NCBI GenBank assembly: GCA_022826865.1
Contig: JAJDUC010000020.1
Location: 1 to 41,794, forward strand
DNA length: 41,794 nucleotides
From: Anaerolineae bacterium
GTDB lineage: Bacteria; Chloroflexota; Anaerolineae; Aggregatilineales; Phototrophicaceae
Direction of reading: 5' to 3'
Within the stretch, counting starts at the first letter, position 1, and each line of letters starts with the position of its first letter. Below, piece by piece: positions 30,017 through 40,252 of the stretch. The notes under the pieces are model-generated. The model was not told the DNA's origin. It did not search any database and saw only the letters and a list, made by a program, of their open reading frames with translations. A program made the position numbers and the translations under genes.

Positions 30017-30949
30017 TCAGCTTTGAGAGAGCGCTTCGACAAACATCTGATAGACGCCGTCCGTATCCAGCGCCTGAATGACGTTGACATTAGGCGCGCG
30101 ACCGCTCACGCAGTTGTAGTCGATGACCGTTTGGCCGCGCGTATGCTGGCCGTTCAGCTCGACCGTGACAAAATACTTGCCGCTCTCCCGAATCAGCTCA
30201 GGGCGCAAAGTGATCGCCATGGCGAGGGGATCCGGCAGAAGATAAGCGGGACGGGCGAAAGTCGTCTTGAGGCGCTCGGCCGTCTCCTGAGAAATGGCGC
30301 GGAAGAAGCGCCCGTTGACGCTGTCGATCGCGCAGAGCGCATTGAATTTGTCCCAGACGAATCCGTGCGCCAGCGTCGTCTCCCAGCTTAGCATGGTGGC
30401 GTCGGAAAAAGCGGACAAGACGATGAAAGCCGCTTCCGGATCAGTATAGATGTTGTATTCCGCCGTCAAATTGGGGGTGTTGCCCTGGGCGGCGATGGTG
30501 CCGCCCATGAAGACGAATTGCTTGATGCGCGCGGGAAAGCCGGGATCGAGGCGCAGGGCCGCGGCGATGTTCGTCAGCGGACCCAGGGCGATGAGCGTCA
30601 GCTCTCCCTCGTGCTCGCGCGAGAGGCGCAGCAGCGCTTGGACAGCGTGTTCGTCTTCAATGGAACGGGTCAAGGCCGGCCGGTCGCGCAAATTGCCCAA
30701 GCCATCGCCGCCGTGGAATTCGGCGGCGTCCTCCCATTCGTGGATCAAGGGGCGGACAATGCCGGCATAAACCGGCACATCGCGTTTCATAATCTCGAGT
30801 ATGGTCAGGACGTTGGGATTGACCTGCCGGATGTGTACATTGCCGGTCAAGGTGGTGATGGCGAGCGCGTCGACTTCCGGATCTGACAGGGCTAGCATGA
30901 TGGCTTGCGCGTCGTCGACGCCAGCGTCGGTATCGATGATCAGTTTCAT
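30017..30949 (-). CDS. Nucleoside hydrolase, second copy
   Basis: A 310-residue nucleoside hydrolase, distinct from the one at 13257 in sequence. The calcium-site signature reads DTDAGVDD at residues 6-13, with Ala in place of the usual Pro. LIALGPLTNIAAALRLDP, FVFMGGTIAAQGN and AEYNIYTDPEAA are as in the family and suggest an active enzyme splitting nucleosides to base and ribose. The C-terminal His region carries LLPDPLAMAITL, where the family active-site HD motif would be expected, so the histidine may be replaced. ATG at 30949 starts the natural N-terminus MKLIIDTD; an earlier ATG at 30997 adds 16 residues encoded close to repeats. No ribosome-binding site is obvious. It is separated from the peptidase gene by a repeat cluster. 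Confidence 0.9.
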   Translation of the reverse strand: MKLIIDTDAGVDDAQAIMLALSDPEVDALAITTLTGNVHIRQVNPNVLTILEIMKRDVPVYAGIVRPLIHEWEDAAEFHGGDGLGNLRDRPALTRSIEDEHAVQALLRLSREHEGELTLIALGPLTNIAAALRLDPGFPARIKQFVFMGGTIAAQGNTPNLTAEYNIYTDPEAAFIVLSAFSDATMLSWETTLAHGFVWDKFNALCAIDSVNGRFFRAISQETAERLKTTFARPAYLLPDPLAMAITLRPELIRESGKYFVTVELNGQHTRGQTVIDYNCVSGRAPNVNVIQALDTDGVYQMFVEALSQS

Positions 30950-30989
30950 AGCAAGGGGACTTTCGCTTGAATGGAGCGCTGCGCGTAGT

Positions 30990-31024
30990 TTAACCACAAA
31001 GAGGCAAAGGGCAAAACCAAAGGG
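30990..31024. repeat. CCACAAAG-type dispersed repeat
   Basis: TTTAACCACAAAGAGGCAAAG followed by GGCAAAACCAAAGGGTTAAC. It lies between the divergent nucleoside hydrolase and GT-C genes. Its ends (GTTTAACC and GGGTTAAC) form a short inverted repeat. Confidence 0.65.
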
Positions 31025-31094
31025 TTAACAGGAAGCGGATTCGGCAATCAACGGGTTCCCAACCGGCGGAGCAAGCCAAAGAATCGGCTAGCCA

Positions 31095-31103
31095 TGATAG
31101 AAT
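31095..31103 (+). promoter_or_regulatory. Extended -10 promoter for the GT-C gene
   Basis: TGATAGAAT (31095-31103) is a TGn-extended -10 box. The predicted start of transcription near 31110 would favour the in-frame TTG at 31143 over that at 31113 as the translation start. Confidence 0.45.
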
Positions 31104-31112
31104 GTTTAGCGT

Positions 31113-32915
31113 TTGGACAAGGCTGCGAGAGGCCTGATCGTTTTGAGATTCGCAGGCGCGATTGAGCGTTTGCCCCTGCATGTTCTATTGCCCGTCGCGT
31201 TTTTTCTGGTCGGCTTGTTTTACTGGTATGCCGCCCCCAACTTTGAAGCCTCGGACACGGTTCAGCATGTGGGCGTCATCAAGTGGATCGCCGAGCGGGG
31301 CGAGCTGCCGCTGCAATCGGCCGATCACGATAACCTTTATGGCCAGGAAGCGAGCCAGCCGCCGCTCTACTATCTCTTGATGGCCGGCATCTTCAGCATC
31401 ATGGACACGACTGACTTTGACGATCGCTTTCTGCCCAGTCCATTTCCCATCATCGGCGATCCCCTGCAACTGGGCAACAAGAATCTGCTGATCTACAAGC
31501 AGGTATACCCGCCCGATCTACGCGGTTCTTCACTCGCCCTGTACATCATCCGCCTTGTATCGCTGGGCATGGGCGCGGTGACTGTCGGCGCTGTCTATCA
31601 GTCGGCGCGGACGCTCCAGCCGGCGCGCCCCGGCTTTGCGCTGCTGGCGGCCGCCTTTACCGCATTCAATCCGCAATTCCTCTTCATCAGCGCCTCCGTC
31701 AGCAATGACACGCTTGTGAACATGCTTTCAGCTCTGATCGCCTGGAACATGCTGCTCATGTTGCGGCGGGGATTCCAGACCAGGCGCAGCATCATCCTCG
31801 CCCTTCTCATTGCCTTGGCGGCCTTGACCAAACTTAGCGGTTTGGTTCCGGGTTTCGTCGCCGCGCTCGCTGCCCTTTGGGTCTTCAGGCAATCGCGGGA
31901 ACGGCGCGGATTCATGATTTTCCTTGGCGCGACCGCCCTCTGCTGCCTGGTCATTGCCGGCTGGTGGTATCTGCGCAACCTCGCCCTCTACGGCGAGCCA
32001 TTCGGCACAGCGACCATGCTCGACAATTTCGGACGCCGCTCCATCAGCCCCGGGCAGCTTGTCCTGCAAGAGTTTCAGGGTTTGCGCATCAGCTACTGGG
32101 CGGTCTTTGGCGCCTTCAACATCGTCGTCGACGATCGCTTCTATCTTCTGATGGATGTCTTGACCTTGCTGAGCGCCGCCGGCATGATCCGCTTTCTTTG
32201 GGCGCAGCGCCGGTCGACAAAGCTCATCAGCGCCTGCGCCTTCCTCGCTCTGACGCTGACGCTGGGCGCGGCCCTGCTCATGTACTGGAGCACGCAGACT
32301 TGGGCCAGCACGGGCCGTCTGCTCTTCCCGTACATCACATCGGCGAGCCTGTTCCTGGCGCTGGGCCTCTGCGCATTGCGGATCCCGCCGGCTTTGATTG
32401 CCCTGCCTCTGCTCGCATTCAGCCTGTTCGCGCCAATTCGCTACATCATCCCCAACTACGATCATCCGCCCGCGTTAGCGGCGCTGCCAGAGGCCGCTGC
32501 AGCCGCCGATGCACAATGGGGCGACCTGCGCCTCGCAGGTTACGAGCTGCCGCCGGCGCAGACCTGGTCGCCCGGCGACCGCATCCCGATCACTCTATAT
32601 TGGCGAGTCGAAGCGCAATCGCCCCTGGCATACGCGCTCGCGCTGAGCCTGCTGGACGCTGACGGTGAAACGATCCGTCGTTTCGAGACCTGGCCCGGCT
32701 GGGGCGCGATGCCGCATCCCTGGATGAAACACCATACCATTTACCGCGACGACTACATCATGCTCATACCGGCCGATGCCGCCGAAACGTCCGAGATTCA
32801 ACTGGACATCCGTTGGTATGTTTTCCCCGACGGACCGGATTTGAACGCGCTGCTGGAGACGGGACAGGAGCTTGAGTCGCTGCAACTGCCGCTGGGCATG
32901 ATTGCGGCGGCATAG
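31113..32915 (+). CDS. GT-C type membrane glycosyltransferase (PMT/ArnT-like)
   Basis: A 600-residue membrane protein with about ten helices, then a soluble C-terminal domain. After the first helix (LLPVAFFLVGLFYWYA, near 25-40) the first extracytoplasmic loop has FEASDTVQHVGVIKWI and QEASQPPLYYLLMAG, resembling the acidic catalytic loop of GT-C enzymes that use lipid-linked sugars. Residues about 465-600 form a beta-rich domain (LRLAGYELPPAQTWSPGD, ITLYWRVEA, IQLDIRWYVFPDG). The start is uncertain: TTG at 31113 has no ribosome-binding site, while TTG at 31143 has AGAGG 10 bases upstream and a better-placed promoter. It probably transfers a sugar onto an envelope glycan, lipid or protein; acceptor unknown. 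Confidence 0.8.
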   Translation: MDKAARGLIVLRFAGAIERLPLHVLLPVAFFLVGLFYWYAAPNFEASDTVQHVGVIKWIAERGELPLQSADHDNLYGQEASQPPLYYLLMAGIFSIMDTTDFDDRFLPSPFPIIGDPLQLGNKNLLIYKQVYPPDLRGSSLALYIIRLVSLGMGAVTVGAVYQSARTLQPARPGFALLAAAFTAFNPQFLFISASVSNDTLVNMLSALIAWNMLLMLRRGFQTRRSIILALLIALAALTKLSGLVPGFVAALAALWVFRQSRERRGFMIFLGATALCCLVIAGWWYLRNLALYGEPFGTATMLDNFGRRSISPGQLVLQEFQGLRISYWAVFGAFNIVVDDRFYLLMDVLTLLSAAGMIRFLWAQRRSTKLISACAFLALTLTLGAALLMYWSTQTWASTGRLLFPYITSASLFLALGLCALRIPPALIALPLLAFSLFAPIRYIIPNYDHPPALAALPEAAAAADAQWGDLRLAGYELPPAQTWSPGDRIPITLYWRVEAQSPLAYALALSLLDADGETIRRFETWPGWGAMPHPWMKHHTIYRDDYIMLIPADAAETSEIQLDIRWYVFPDGPDLNALLETGQELESLQLPLGMIAAA

Positions 32916-32961
32916 CTATGGAGAACACACACTGCTCTTCAGTTTGCCAAGGGCTTCTCGC

Positions 32962-33142
32962 TTAGGGCAATTCGTTGATTGTGCAAATGGCTGATAAGCC
33001 CGGACAGCGTTCCCACAGCGGCCAGCGATGCGGCTCGAGCTCCAGAAATCGCCGCATGAGCAAGAGCTGAAGCAGCGCACAGGTCAACTGAGCCAGTCCC
33101 TCGGAAGAATTTTGCCGAAACGACGCCGGCTGGTTATAATAC
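32962..33142 (-). pseudogene. Possible remnant of a protein C-terminus
   Basis: On the minus strand a frame is open from about 33142 to TAA at 32962-32964. Its last 45 residues read naturally (EGLAQLTCALLQLLLMRRF, then PHRWPLWERCPGLS and INELP) with GC-rich third positions, as in a real coding sequence. No start codon with a ribosome-binding site precedes it, and it runs antisense over the promoter of the BMP gene. It may be the tail of a lost gene. I do not recognise the family. Confidence 0.28.
33112..33140 (+). promoter_or_regulatory. Sigma-70-type promoter for the BMP binding-protein gene
   Basis: TTGCCG (33112-33117) and a perfect TATAAT (33135-33140) are 17 bases apart. Transcription would start near 33147, giving a leader of about 44 bases with GGAGG just before the ATG. 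Confidence 0.7.
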
Positions 33143-33190
33143 TGTCATCAGACTTGAATCTGACCTAACACAATTCAGTGGAGGACTCAA

Positions 33191-34339
33191 ATGAAAAAGC
33201 TAGGTTTTGCGCTTGCAGCGATGCTTGTATTCTTGATGGCGTTCACGGCTGTCGCCCAGGATGAACCATTGAGAGTCGTGTCGGTGATTAATGGAACGCT
33301 CGGTGACAAGTCCTTCTTTGATAGCGCCCAGCGCGGCATGGACGCTATCGCGGATGAATATGACATCGAAACCGACACGGTCGAGTTGGGCATTGATCCC
33401 GCCAATTGGGAATCGGGCTTGCTGGATGTCATGGCCGATAGCGACTCCTACGACATCCTTATCGCGGGCACCTTCCAGATGATCAGCTTCATGGCTGCCA
33501 ATGCGCACAATTACCCGGATAAGCACTTCATGTTCTATGACGCGCCGATGCCTTATGGCGACATGGACGTCTGCGTGGATGCCTGCGCCAATGTCTATTC
33601 GATGACCTACGCCCAGAACCAGGGCAGCTTCCTGGCCGGCGTCTTCGCCGCCGCCATCACCACCAGCATGATGGATGGCGCCAATGATGCGCCAATCATC
33701 GGCGCGGTCGGCGGGCAGCAGATCCCGGTGATCGACGATTTCATCGTCGGTTATGAACAAGGCGCTTGCCTGGTCAATCCCGAATCGCAGAGCATCGTTC
33801 AGTATGCCGGCAGTTGGAACGATCCGGCTCGCGGCAAGGAAATCACGCTGGCGATGTACGAACAGGGCGCCGATATCGTCTTCCAGGTTGCCGGCGGCAC
33901 CGGCGTCGGCGTCTTTGAAGCGGCGCAGGAACAGGGACATTTCGCCATCGGCGTTGACTCGGATCAGGCGACCATCGTCGCCGAGACCGATCCCGACCAA
34001 GCCGAGCGCATCCTGACCAGCATGATGAAAAATGTCGACAACTCGATCTTCCGCGCCATCACCCTGCACCTGGACGGCGAATTGCCCTATGGCAGCTCCG
34101 AGAGCCTGGGTATCCCCGAGGGCGGTGTCGGGCTGGCCAAGAATGAGTTCTACGATGCGGCCGCCACCGATGACATCAAGGCCATGGTGGAAGCGGCTGA
34201 AGCAGCTGTCGTCAACGGTGACATCGAGGTCCAGACGGTCTTCACAAGCGAAGACATGATGGCGGCCGTTGGCACGGCTTGCGCCGACATGCCGACAGCC
34301 GGCATGAGCATCGACGACTTGATGATGGATGATATGTAG
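33191..34339 (+). CDS. BMP-family nucleoside-binding protein of an ABC transporter
   Basis: A 382-residue periplasmic-binding protein of the BMP/PnrA/Med family, whose characterised members bind purine or other nucleosides. The signal peptide is KKLGFALAAMLVFLMAFTAV with a likely cut after AVA; unlike many relatives there is no lipobox cysteine. Family landmarks are LGDKSFFDSAQRGMD (near 36-50), ILIAGTFQMISFM, SMTYAQNQGSFLAG, IGAVGGQQIPVIDDFIVGYE and AMYEQGADIVFQVAGGTGVG, then FAIGVDSDQ. GGAGG precedes the ATG. A strong promoter upstream and a stem-loop downstream suggest high expression separate from the ATPase and permease genes, which follow after an inserted two-gene unit. Confidence 0.93.
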   Translation: MKKLGFALAAMLVFLMAFTAVAQDEPLRVVSVINGTLGDKSFFDSAQRGMDAIADEYDIETDTVELGIDPANWESGLLDVMADSDSYDILIAGTFQMISFMAANAHNYPDKHFMFYDAPMPYGDMDVCVDACANVYSMTYAQNQGSFLAGVFAAAITTSMMDGANDAPIIGAVGGQQIPVIDDFIVGYEQGACLVNPESQSIVQYAGSWNDPARGKEITLAMYEQGADIVFQVAGGTGVGVFEAAQEQGHFAIGVDSDQATIVAETDPDQAERILTSMMKNVDNSIFRAITLHLDGELPYGSSESLGIPEGGVGLAKNEFYDAAATDDIKAMVEAAEAAVVNGDIEVQTVFTSEDMMAAVGTACADMPTAGMSIDDLMMDDM

Positions 34340-34363
34340 GGCTGGGTTTCCCCTACCCTCCAA

Positions 34364-34391
34364 CTCCTTCCCCATTGTATTGGGGAGGGGG
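34364..34391 (+). terminator. Stem-loop after the BMP binding-protein gene
   Basis: CTCCTTCCCCA (34364-34374) pairs with TGGGGAGGGGG (34381-34391), allowing two T-G pairs, around a 6-base loop. It lies 25 bases after the stop. There is no T-run, so it may stabilise the upstream message or stop transcription only partly. Confidence 0.5.
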
Positions 34392-34463
34392 AGCGCTATT
34401 CGCGCCGGTCGGTAGCGCGTCGGCCGCCGACTGTGACATAGAGAAATCGCAAGTGTCGTATTG

Positions 34464-34490
34464 TAGGGGCGGTTCTTTGAATCGCCCGTT
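34464..34490. repeat. GGGCG-type hairpin, imperfect
   Basis: GTAGGGGCGGTT pairs with AATCGCCC (34480-34487) with one mismatch. It is a single decayed member of the hairpin family, between the BMP gene and the small two-gene unit. Confidence 0.65.
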
Positions 34491-34562
34491 TACTGGACAC
34501 ATAACAGCGTGAACGAGGGCGTTATAGACTTCTATATTAGAGGTAGCGTGGAGGGCGCTCGG

Positions 34563-34820
34563 ATGAAAAAGCCGCTATTGAAGGAATACAGGTACTTTCT
34601 CACTATCGAGCGGGAACTGGCGCAGGAGCACGATGGCAAACTCGTTGCCATCAAGGGAAAAGAAGTGCTCGGCATATTCGACGATTACCGGCAAGCCGCA
34701 AACGCTTTGTACGCGGAACACGAATACGGCACTGTGCTCATGCAACCATTGAGTGAAGATCCCGAGGCGCTCACTGTTGTCATAAGCACGCCCGGCATAA
34801 TGCCGGTTTCGACCAAATGA
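34563..34820 (+). CDS. Small DUF5678-like protein
   Basis: An 85-residue soluble protein from ATG 34563, which has GGAGGG about 8 bases upstream; a GTG at 34509 in frame would add 18 poorly conserved-looking residues. The core HDGKLVAIKGKEVLGIFDDY followed by RQAANALYAEHEYGTVLMQP resembles the small DUF5678-type fold seen next to protease-like genes, but this is from the pattern only. Its stop overlaps the start of the next gene (ATGA), so the two are made together. The codons and composition are less GC-rich than those of the neighbouring transporter genes, suggesting acquisition. The role may be as partner or regulator of the retropepsin-like protein. Confidence 0.65.
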   Translation: MKKPLLKEYRYFLTIERELAQEHDGKLVAIKGKEVLGIFDDYRQAANALYAEHEYGTVLMQPLSEDPEALTVVISTPGIMPVSTK

Positions 34821-35293
34821 ATCCTACCCGATACAGCTTCACAGTAAAGTCTAGCTCGACGCAAAACAGACTGGTTTCGCCCTGTGCCGTCTATAAGGCA
34901 TGGGCGCCGGATAGCGAGACCAAACAACCCCCGCGCCGGCAATTCAACGCCCTATGGGACACTGGGGCTACAAACAGCATGATTACCAGCCGCGCCGTCG
35001 CTGAGCTTGGCCTGGAGGCCGGCGGATATACCCAAGTACATCATGTCCAGGGTACTGCAAATGATGTCCCGTTCTATTTTGTGAATCTGGTGTTGTTCAG
35101 CAATTTCCATTTTCCAGATGTAGCGGTCGTATTGGGAGAACTCACGGACACCGATTTACTTATCGGCATGGACATCATCAACCGAGGCGATTTCGCGGTA
35201 TCGAACCGAGACGGCGCCACGACATTTTCCTTTCGCATCCCTTCTGTTGAGGCTTTCGATTTTGTCAAGGATGATGAGAATTTCCGCCATTAG
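34817..35293 (+). CDS. Retropepsin-like aspartic protease (clan AA)
   Basis: A 158-residue protein with a single aspartic-protease core. The active-site motif is ALWDTGATNSMITSRAVAEL near residues 45-64, DTGA being diagnostic, and the second conserved strand is TDLLIGMDIINRGDFAVSN near 112-130. Retropepsin-like enzymes have one such lobe and act as homodimers. No signal peptide or membrane helix is seen, so it probably works in the cytoplasm. ATG at 34817 overlaps the preceding small gene by 4 bases. The pair sits as an insert between the BMP binding protein and the ATPase. Target protein unknown; it could act as a maturation protease or in a two-component toxin- or defence-like unit. Confidence 0.82.
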   Translation: MNPTRYSFTVKSSSTQNRLVSPCAVYKAWAPDSETKQPPRRQFNALWDTGATNSMITSRAVAELGLEAGGYTQVHHVQGTANDVPFYFVNLVLFSNFHFPDVAVVLGELTDTDLLIGMDIINRGDFAVSNRDGATTFSFRIPSVEAFDFVKDDENFRH

Positions 35294-35409
35294 ATGCGCG
35301 AGCTAAGAGTCGTCGCTCGTCGGCGAGTCGCCAACGCATGGACAACCGAATTGAAGGCGGGCGAAGCGCCGGCTCGACCCAAAACAGCTAACTGCCCATA
35401 AAAATTCCA

Positions 35410-36947
<1,538 letters not shown>

Positions 36948-36951
<4 letters not shown>

Positions 36952-38696
36952 GCGCGTCGCGAAAGCCGCATGCGAGCGAAATCAGCGGCGGGCCCCTCGC
37001 CCCCTTGCGCAAGCGCTTGCTGCTCATAATCGGCGCTGCCGTCGCCATTATCGTCACGCTCTTCGTCACGAATACGCTTTTCGCCGGCTCTATGGAAAAG
37101 ATGACCGGCACGCCAGACTGGCAAAACATCCTGCTGGTGAATGTCCTGGTCGGCGCCTGCGTCTTGCTCTTTGTGGTGGAGTTGCGGCGGCAAGCGGTCC
37201 GCGTCCTGCTAACGGTGATTGTGGCGCTGATGCTGGGTTTTCTGGTCACCTTTATCTTCAATCTCGATTCCGCCGAGCGCTTCAGCCGCGGCGAATTCCG
37301 CGTTCAAGTCATTTCAGACGCCGAGCCGAGGGAGAACGACGAGGTCGATCTGCAATACAACCGGCGGCGCGGCGGCGAGTTCAACAAGCCGAATGTGGTC
37401 GCGCCGGTCAGCGAAATCGCCTGGACCTTCGCCGGCGCTGAGGGCGATATCGTCTCTCTGCTGGCTTACGCCAAGAATCGCCGCTCCCATGTTGACCTTC
37501 TGGTCGAGCTGCGCGACGCCACCGGCGCCGTGCTGGCGGCCAGCGCCGAGGCGACGCCGCTGCAAGTAGACGAGACCTTTGATGATCTAGTCAGTGTCAA
37601 AGACGCCGTCATTGAAGGCTTCGCGCTGCCGGCCGATGGGGTTTATTCCCTCTACGCTCGACCGGAAGAAGTATCGACCGGCACGGTACTATCCGAAGCA
37701 ATCACCCAATCACAGTTGGCCTTTGAAGCGCTGCTGCTGGGACCCATCGAACGTGTCAATCGCTGGGGTGTCTGGATCCAGGACGCGATCACCTTGATAC
37801 TGCTCGGTCTTTCCTTCGCCATCGTCTTCCGCGCCCAGCAATTCAGCCTCGGCGCCGAGGGTCAGCTCTATTTCGGCGCGCTCGTCAGCGGCATCATCGC
37901 CCTGAACTCGCCGCATGTGCCCGGCGTCATCCTGATCCCCTTCATCATCCTGGCCTCGGCGACGGCCGGCTTCATCTATGGCTTGATACCGGGCGCATTG
38001 AAGGCATATCTGGGCGCCAACGAACTGGTGTCCACACTGATGCTGAATGTAGTCGCGACCCGTTTCTTCGAGATGGTGCTCAACTTCCAGTTGAAACCGC
38101 CGGATGCCGGTTATGTCGCCTCGGAGAAGTTCACGCCGAACGCGGTCTTGCCGGTGATTGTGGACAAGACGCAGGTGACAATCGCAGTCTTTCTGCTTGT
38201 GATCGTCGTATTGTTGTGCTGGCTGCTCATTCGGCGGACGCCGCTGGGTTACGAGATTCGCATCATCGGCTCGAACTTGCGCTTCGCCGATTATGGCGGC
38301 GTTAACTCGCGCCGCACGATTATGCTGGTGATGGCGATCGGCGGCATCGTCGCCGGTTTGGCCGGCATGCACCTGGCCAACGGCATCCACCGGCAACTAA
38401 TCCTCAACATATCGTTCGCGCTGGCTTTCGAAGGGGTGGTGGTCGCATTGCTTGCGCGCTTGAATGTGTTGGTTGTGCCCTTCACCGGCTTGCTCTACGC
38501 TTATCTGCGCGCCGGCGCGCAATTCATGGAGCGCGATGCCAACGTCAGCTTTGAAGTGGTGCGCATGATCCAGGCGATCATCATCCTGCTGATTACTGCC
38601 GAGGCGCTTGTGACCTTCTTCCAACAGCGGCAGAAACGCGCCGACATCGATGAAACGGGCCACAGCGTAGAGGCGCTGGAGGGCGGAGATGTTTGA
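36948..38696 (+). CDS. Nucleoside ABC permease (NupP-like) with N-terminal extracytoplasmic beta domain
   Basis: A 582-residue permease, far longer than usual NupP/YufP proteins (about 350). The normal core starts near residue 275 (WIQDAITLILLGLSFAIVF) and includes GAEGQLYFGALVSGIIAL, LGANELVSTLMLNVV and RTPLGYEIRIIGSN. The first 270 residues hold three predicted helices (about 25-45, 60-75, 84-105) and then a soluble stretch (about 115-250) with the pattern of a PPC-like beta-sandwich: SEIAWTFAGAEGDIVSLLAY, LLVELRDATGAVLAAS, AVIEGFALPADGVYSLYAR. That part would face outside and could bind ligand or glycan, or dock the binding protein. ATG at 36948 overlaps the ATPase stop. A repeat cluster follows the gene. 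Confidence 0.88.
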
Positions 38697-38714
38697 CGGT
38701 AGAGGCATCAGTGG

Positions 38715-38815
38715 GCGGGCGACCCAAGGGTCGCCCCTACAGGTTTACGATGGGTACGCTTCGGGCGACCAGACGGGGCGCATAGACACAGCCCGACGGA
38801 CGCCCTACAGGTTTC
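38715..38815. repeat. GGGCG hairpin cluster splitting the nucleoside transporter operon
   Basis: GGGCGACCC (38717-38725) and GGGTCGCCC (38728-38736) form a perfect hairpin followed by CCTACAGG. A second, degraded unit runs to about 38815 (GGGCGACC ... GGACGCCCTACAGG) and contains a partial match to the 18-mer (CATAGACACAGCCC). The cluster fills the whole gap between the two permease genes. Confidence 0.75.
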
Positions 38816-38831
38816 AGCGGGTGCGATAGCG

Positions 38832-40217
38832 ATGTTTGAAAATGTCATTGACGGCGTCTTCAGCGCGGTTTTCCTGGCCGCCATTTTGCGCGTCACCACG
38901 CCCATTCTGCTGCCTTCGCTCGGCGCCCTGATTTCGGAGAAGGCGGGCGTTCTCAATATCGGCCTGGAAGGCATGATGCTGTCTTCGGCATTCACGGGCG
39001 TTGTGGTCAGCGCATACGCCCAGGACTGGTTCGGGGCCGAGACAGGTGTCAGCATCGGTCCCTGGCTGGGCTTGCTGCTGGGCGTCTGCGTTTCGCTGCT
39101 GCTCGCTTTCATCCTGGCGCTCTTCCACCTCGACTTGAAAGGGGACCTCTTCCTCTCCGGCATTGCGCTGAATATTCTGGGTTCGTCGGCGACTGTGGCG
39201 ATCATGTTCGAGCTGACCGGCGACCGCGGCAATACCAGCACGCTGGCCAGCTTGCAGATGCCCTTCATTCAACTGCCGGAATTCATCAACGATATTCCGC
39301 TCATCGGCGGCTTCATATTTGGCGTCTTCGACAATCAAAGCGTCATGACCTGGATCGCCTTTATAGCGGTGTTTTTCGTTTCCTTCTTCCTTTATCGCAT
39401 GCCCTTCGGCATGCACCTGCGCGCCGTGGGGGAAAATCCGGAAGCGGCGGCATCGGTCGGCATCAACGTGAAACGCATAAGATACCTGGCGCTGCTGATC
39501 AGCGGCTTCTTCGCTGGGCTGGGCGGCATCCACATGAGCATGGGTTATCTGCAGCTTTTCCAACGAGACATGACCAACGGACGCGGCTTCATCGCCCTGG
39601 TGACGCCGTCGCTTGGAGGCGGCACGCCGGCGGGCACGATGGTCGCGTCATCGATATTCGGTTTCTTTGACGCTCTGGGCATCCGCATCGGCTCGCTGGA
39701 GATTCCCTCGCAATTGCCACAGTCCATCCCCTATTTCGCGACCGTGCTGGCCCTGGTGATCTATGCCCTGCAGCGGCGCATCTCGCAGCGGGTCAGCGAA
39801 ATGCGCACAGCTTCCGGCGCGGGATTTGACGCGGCATTCTGGGGTTCGATTCAACGCATCAGCATCCTCCACATGCTTCTGATGATGTTCGCGGTCATCG
39901 GCGTCGTCACCGGCGGCGCGATCCTGTCCGCGCCCAACGGCTTTGGCGGCGCGGAGACGGCCGTGCCGGCCGGCTTGCTGATCGGCGCGGCTTCTATCGC
40001 GCTCTTCGTCATCAGCCTGCCCTTCGTCAGCGACATTTTCCGCATCCAAAAGCGTTGGATGGCGAGCGCGGCGGTCACTATCTTGTCGCTCGGCATCTAT
40101 CTGACGCTGTTTATGACGCTCTTCTATGAGCCGCTGCTGGCGCTGGGGATTGGATTGCTGCTCAGCGCCGTCGTCTGGTACACGATCGGCGGCCGCGTGT
40201 TGATGCGGGGAGATTGA
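38832..40217 (+). CDS. Nucleoside ABC permease (NupQ-like) with extended C-terminus
   Basis: A 461-residue permease of the NupQ/YufQ type, partner of the NupP-like gene. The core is clear: ITTP-like N-terminal region with ALISEKAGVLNIGLEGMML (near 36-54), GDLFLSGIALNILGSSATV, FGMHLRAVGENPEAAASVG (near 195-213) and GGIHMSMGYLQLFQRDMTNGR-type loop, then FGFFDALGIR. Usual members end near 310-320; here about 140 more residues follow a charged linker (RRISQRVSEMR) with four predicted helices (LLMMFAVIGVVTGG, LLIGAASIALFVISL, AVTILSLGIYLTLFMTLFY, LALGIGLLLSAVVWYTI). ATG at 38832 starts right after a repeat cluster without a strong ribosome-binding site. Confidence 0.92.
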   Translation: MFENVIDGVFSAVFLAAILRVTTPILLPSLGALISEKAGVLNIGLEGMMLSSAFTGVVVSAYAQDWFGAETGVSIGPWLGLLLGVCVSLLLAFILALFHLDLKGDLFLSGIALNILGSSATVAIMFELTGDRGNTSTLASLQMPFIQLPEFINDIPLIGGFIFGVFDNQSVMTWIAFIAVFFVSFFLYRMPFGMHLRAVGENPEAAASVGINVKRIRYLALLISGFFAGLGGIHMSMGYLQLFQRDMTNGRGFIALVTPSLGGGTPAGTMVASSIFGFFDALGIRIGSLEIPSQLPQSIPYFATVLALVIYALQRRISQRVSEMRTASGAGFDAAFWGSIQRISILHMLLMMFAVIGVVTGGAILSAPNGFGGAETAVPAGLLIGAASIALFVISLPFVSDIFRIQKRWMASAAVTILSLGIYLTLFMTLFYEPLLALGIGLLLSAVVWYTIGGRVLMRGD

Positions 40218-40252
40218 GCTTTCGCGCTAGTGGCTCAGGATTGCCCGTAAAT

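Noticed and set aside
32916..33110. tRNA or other structured RNA in the gap before the BMP gene
   Set aside because: I could not fold a cloverleaf or find a T-loop consensus by eye; the gap is better explained by an open antisense frame and the promoter at 33112-33140.
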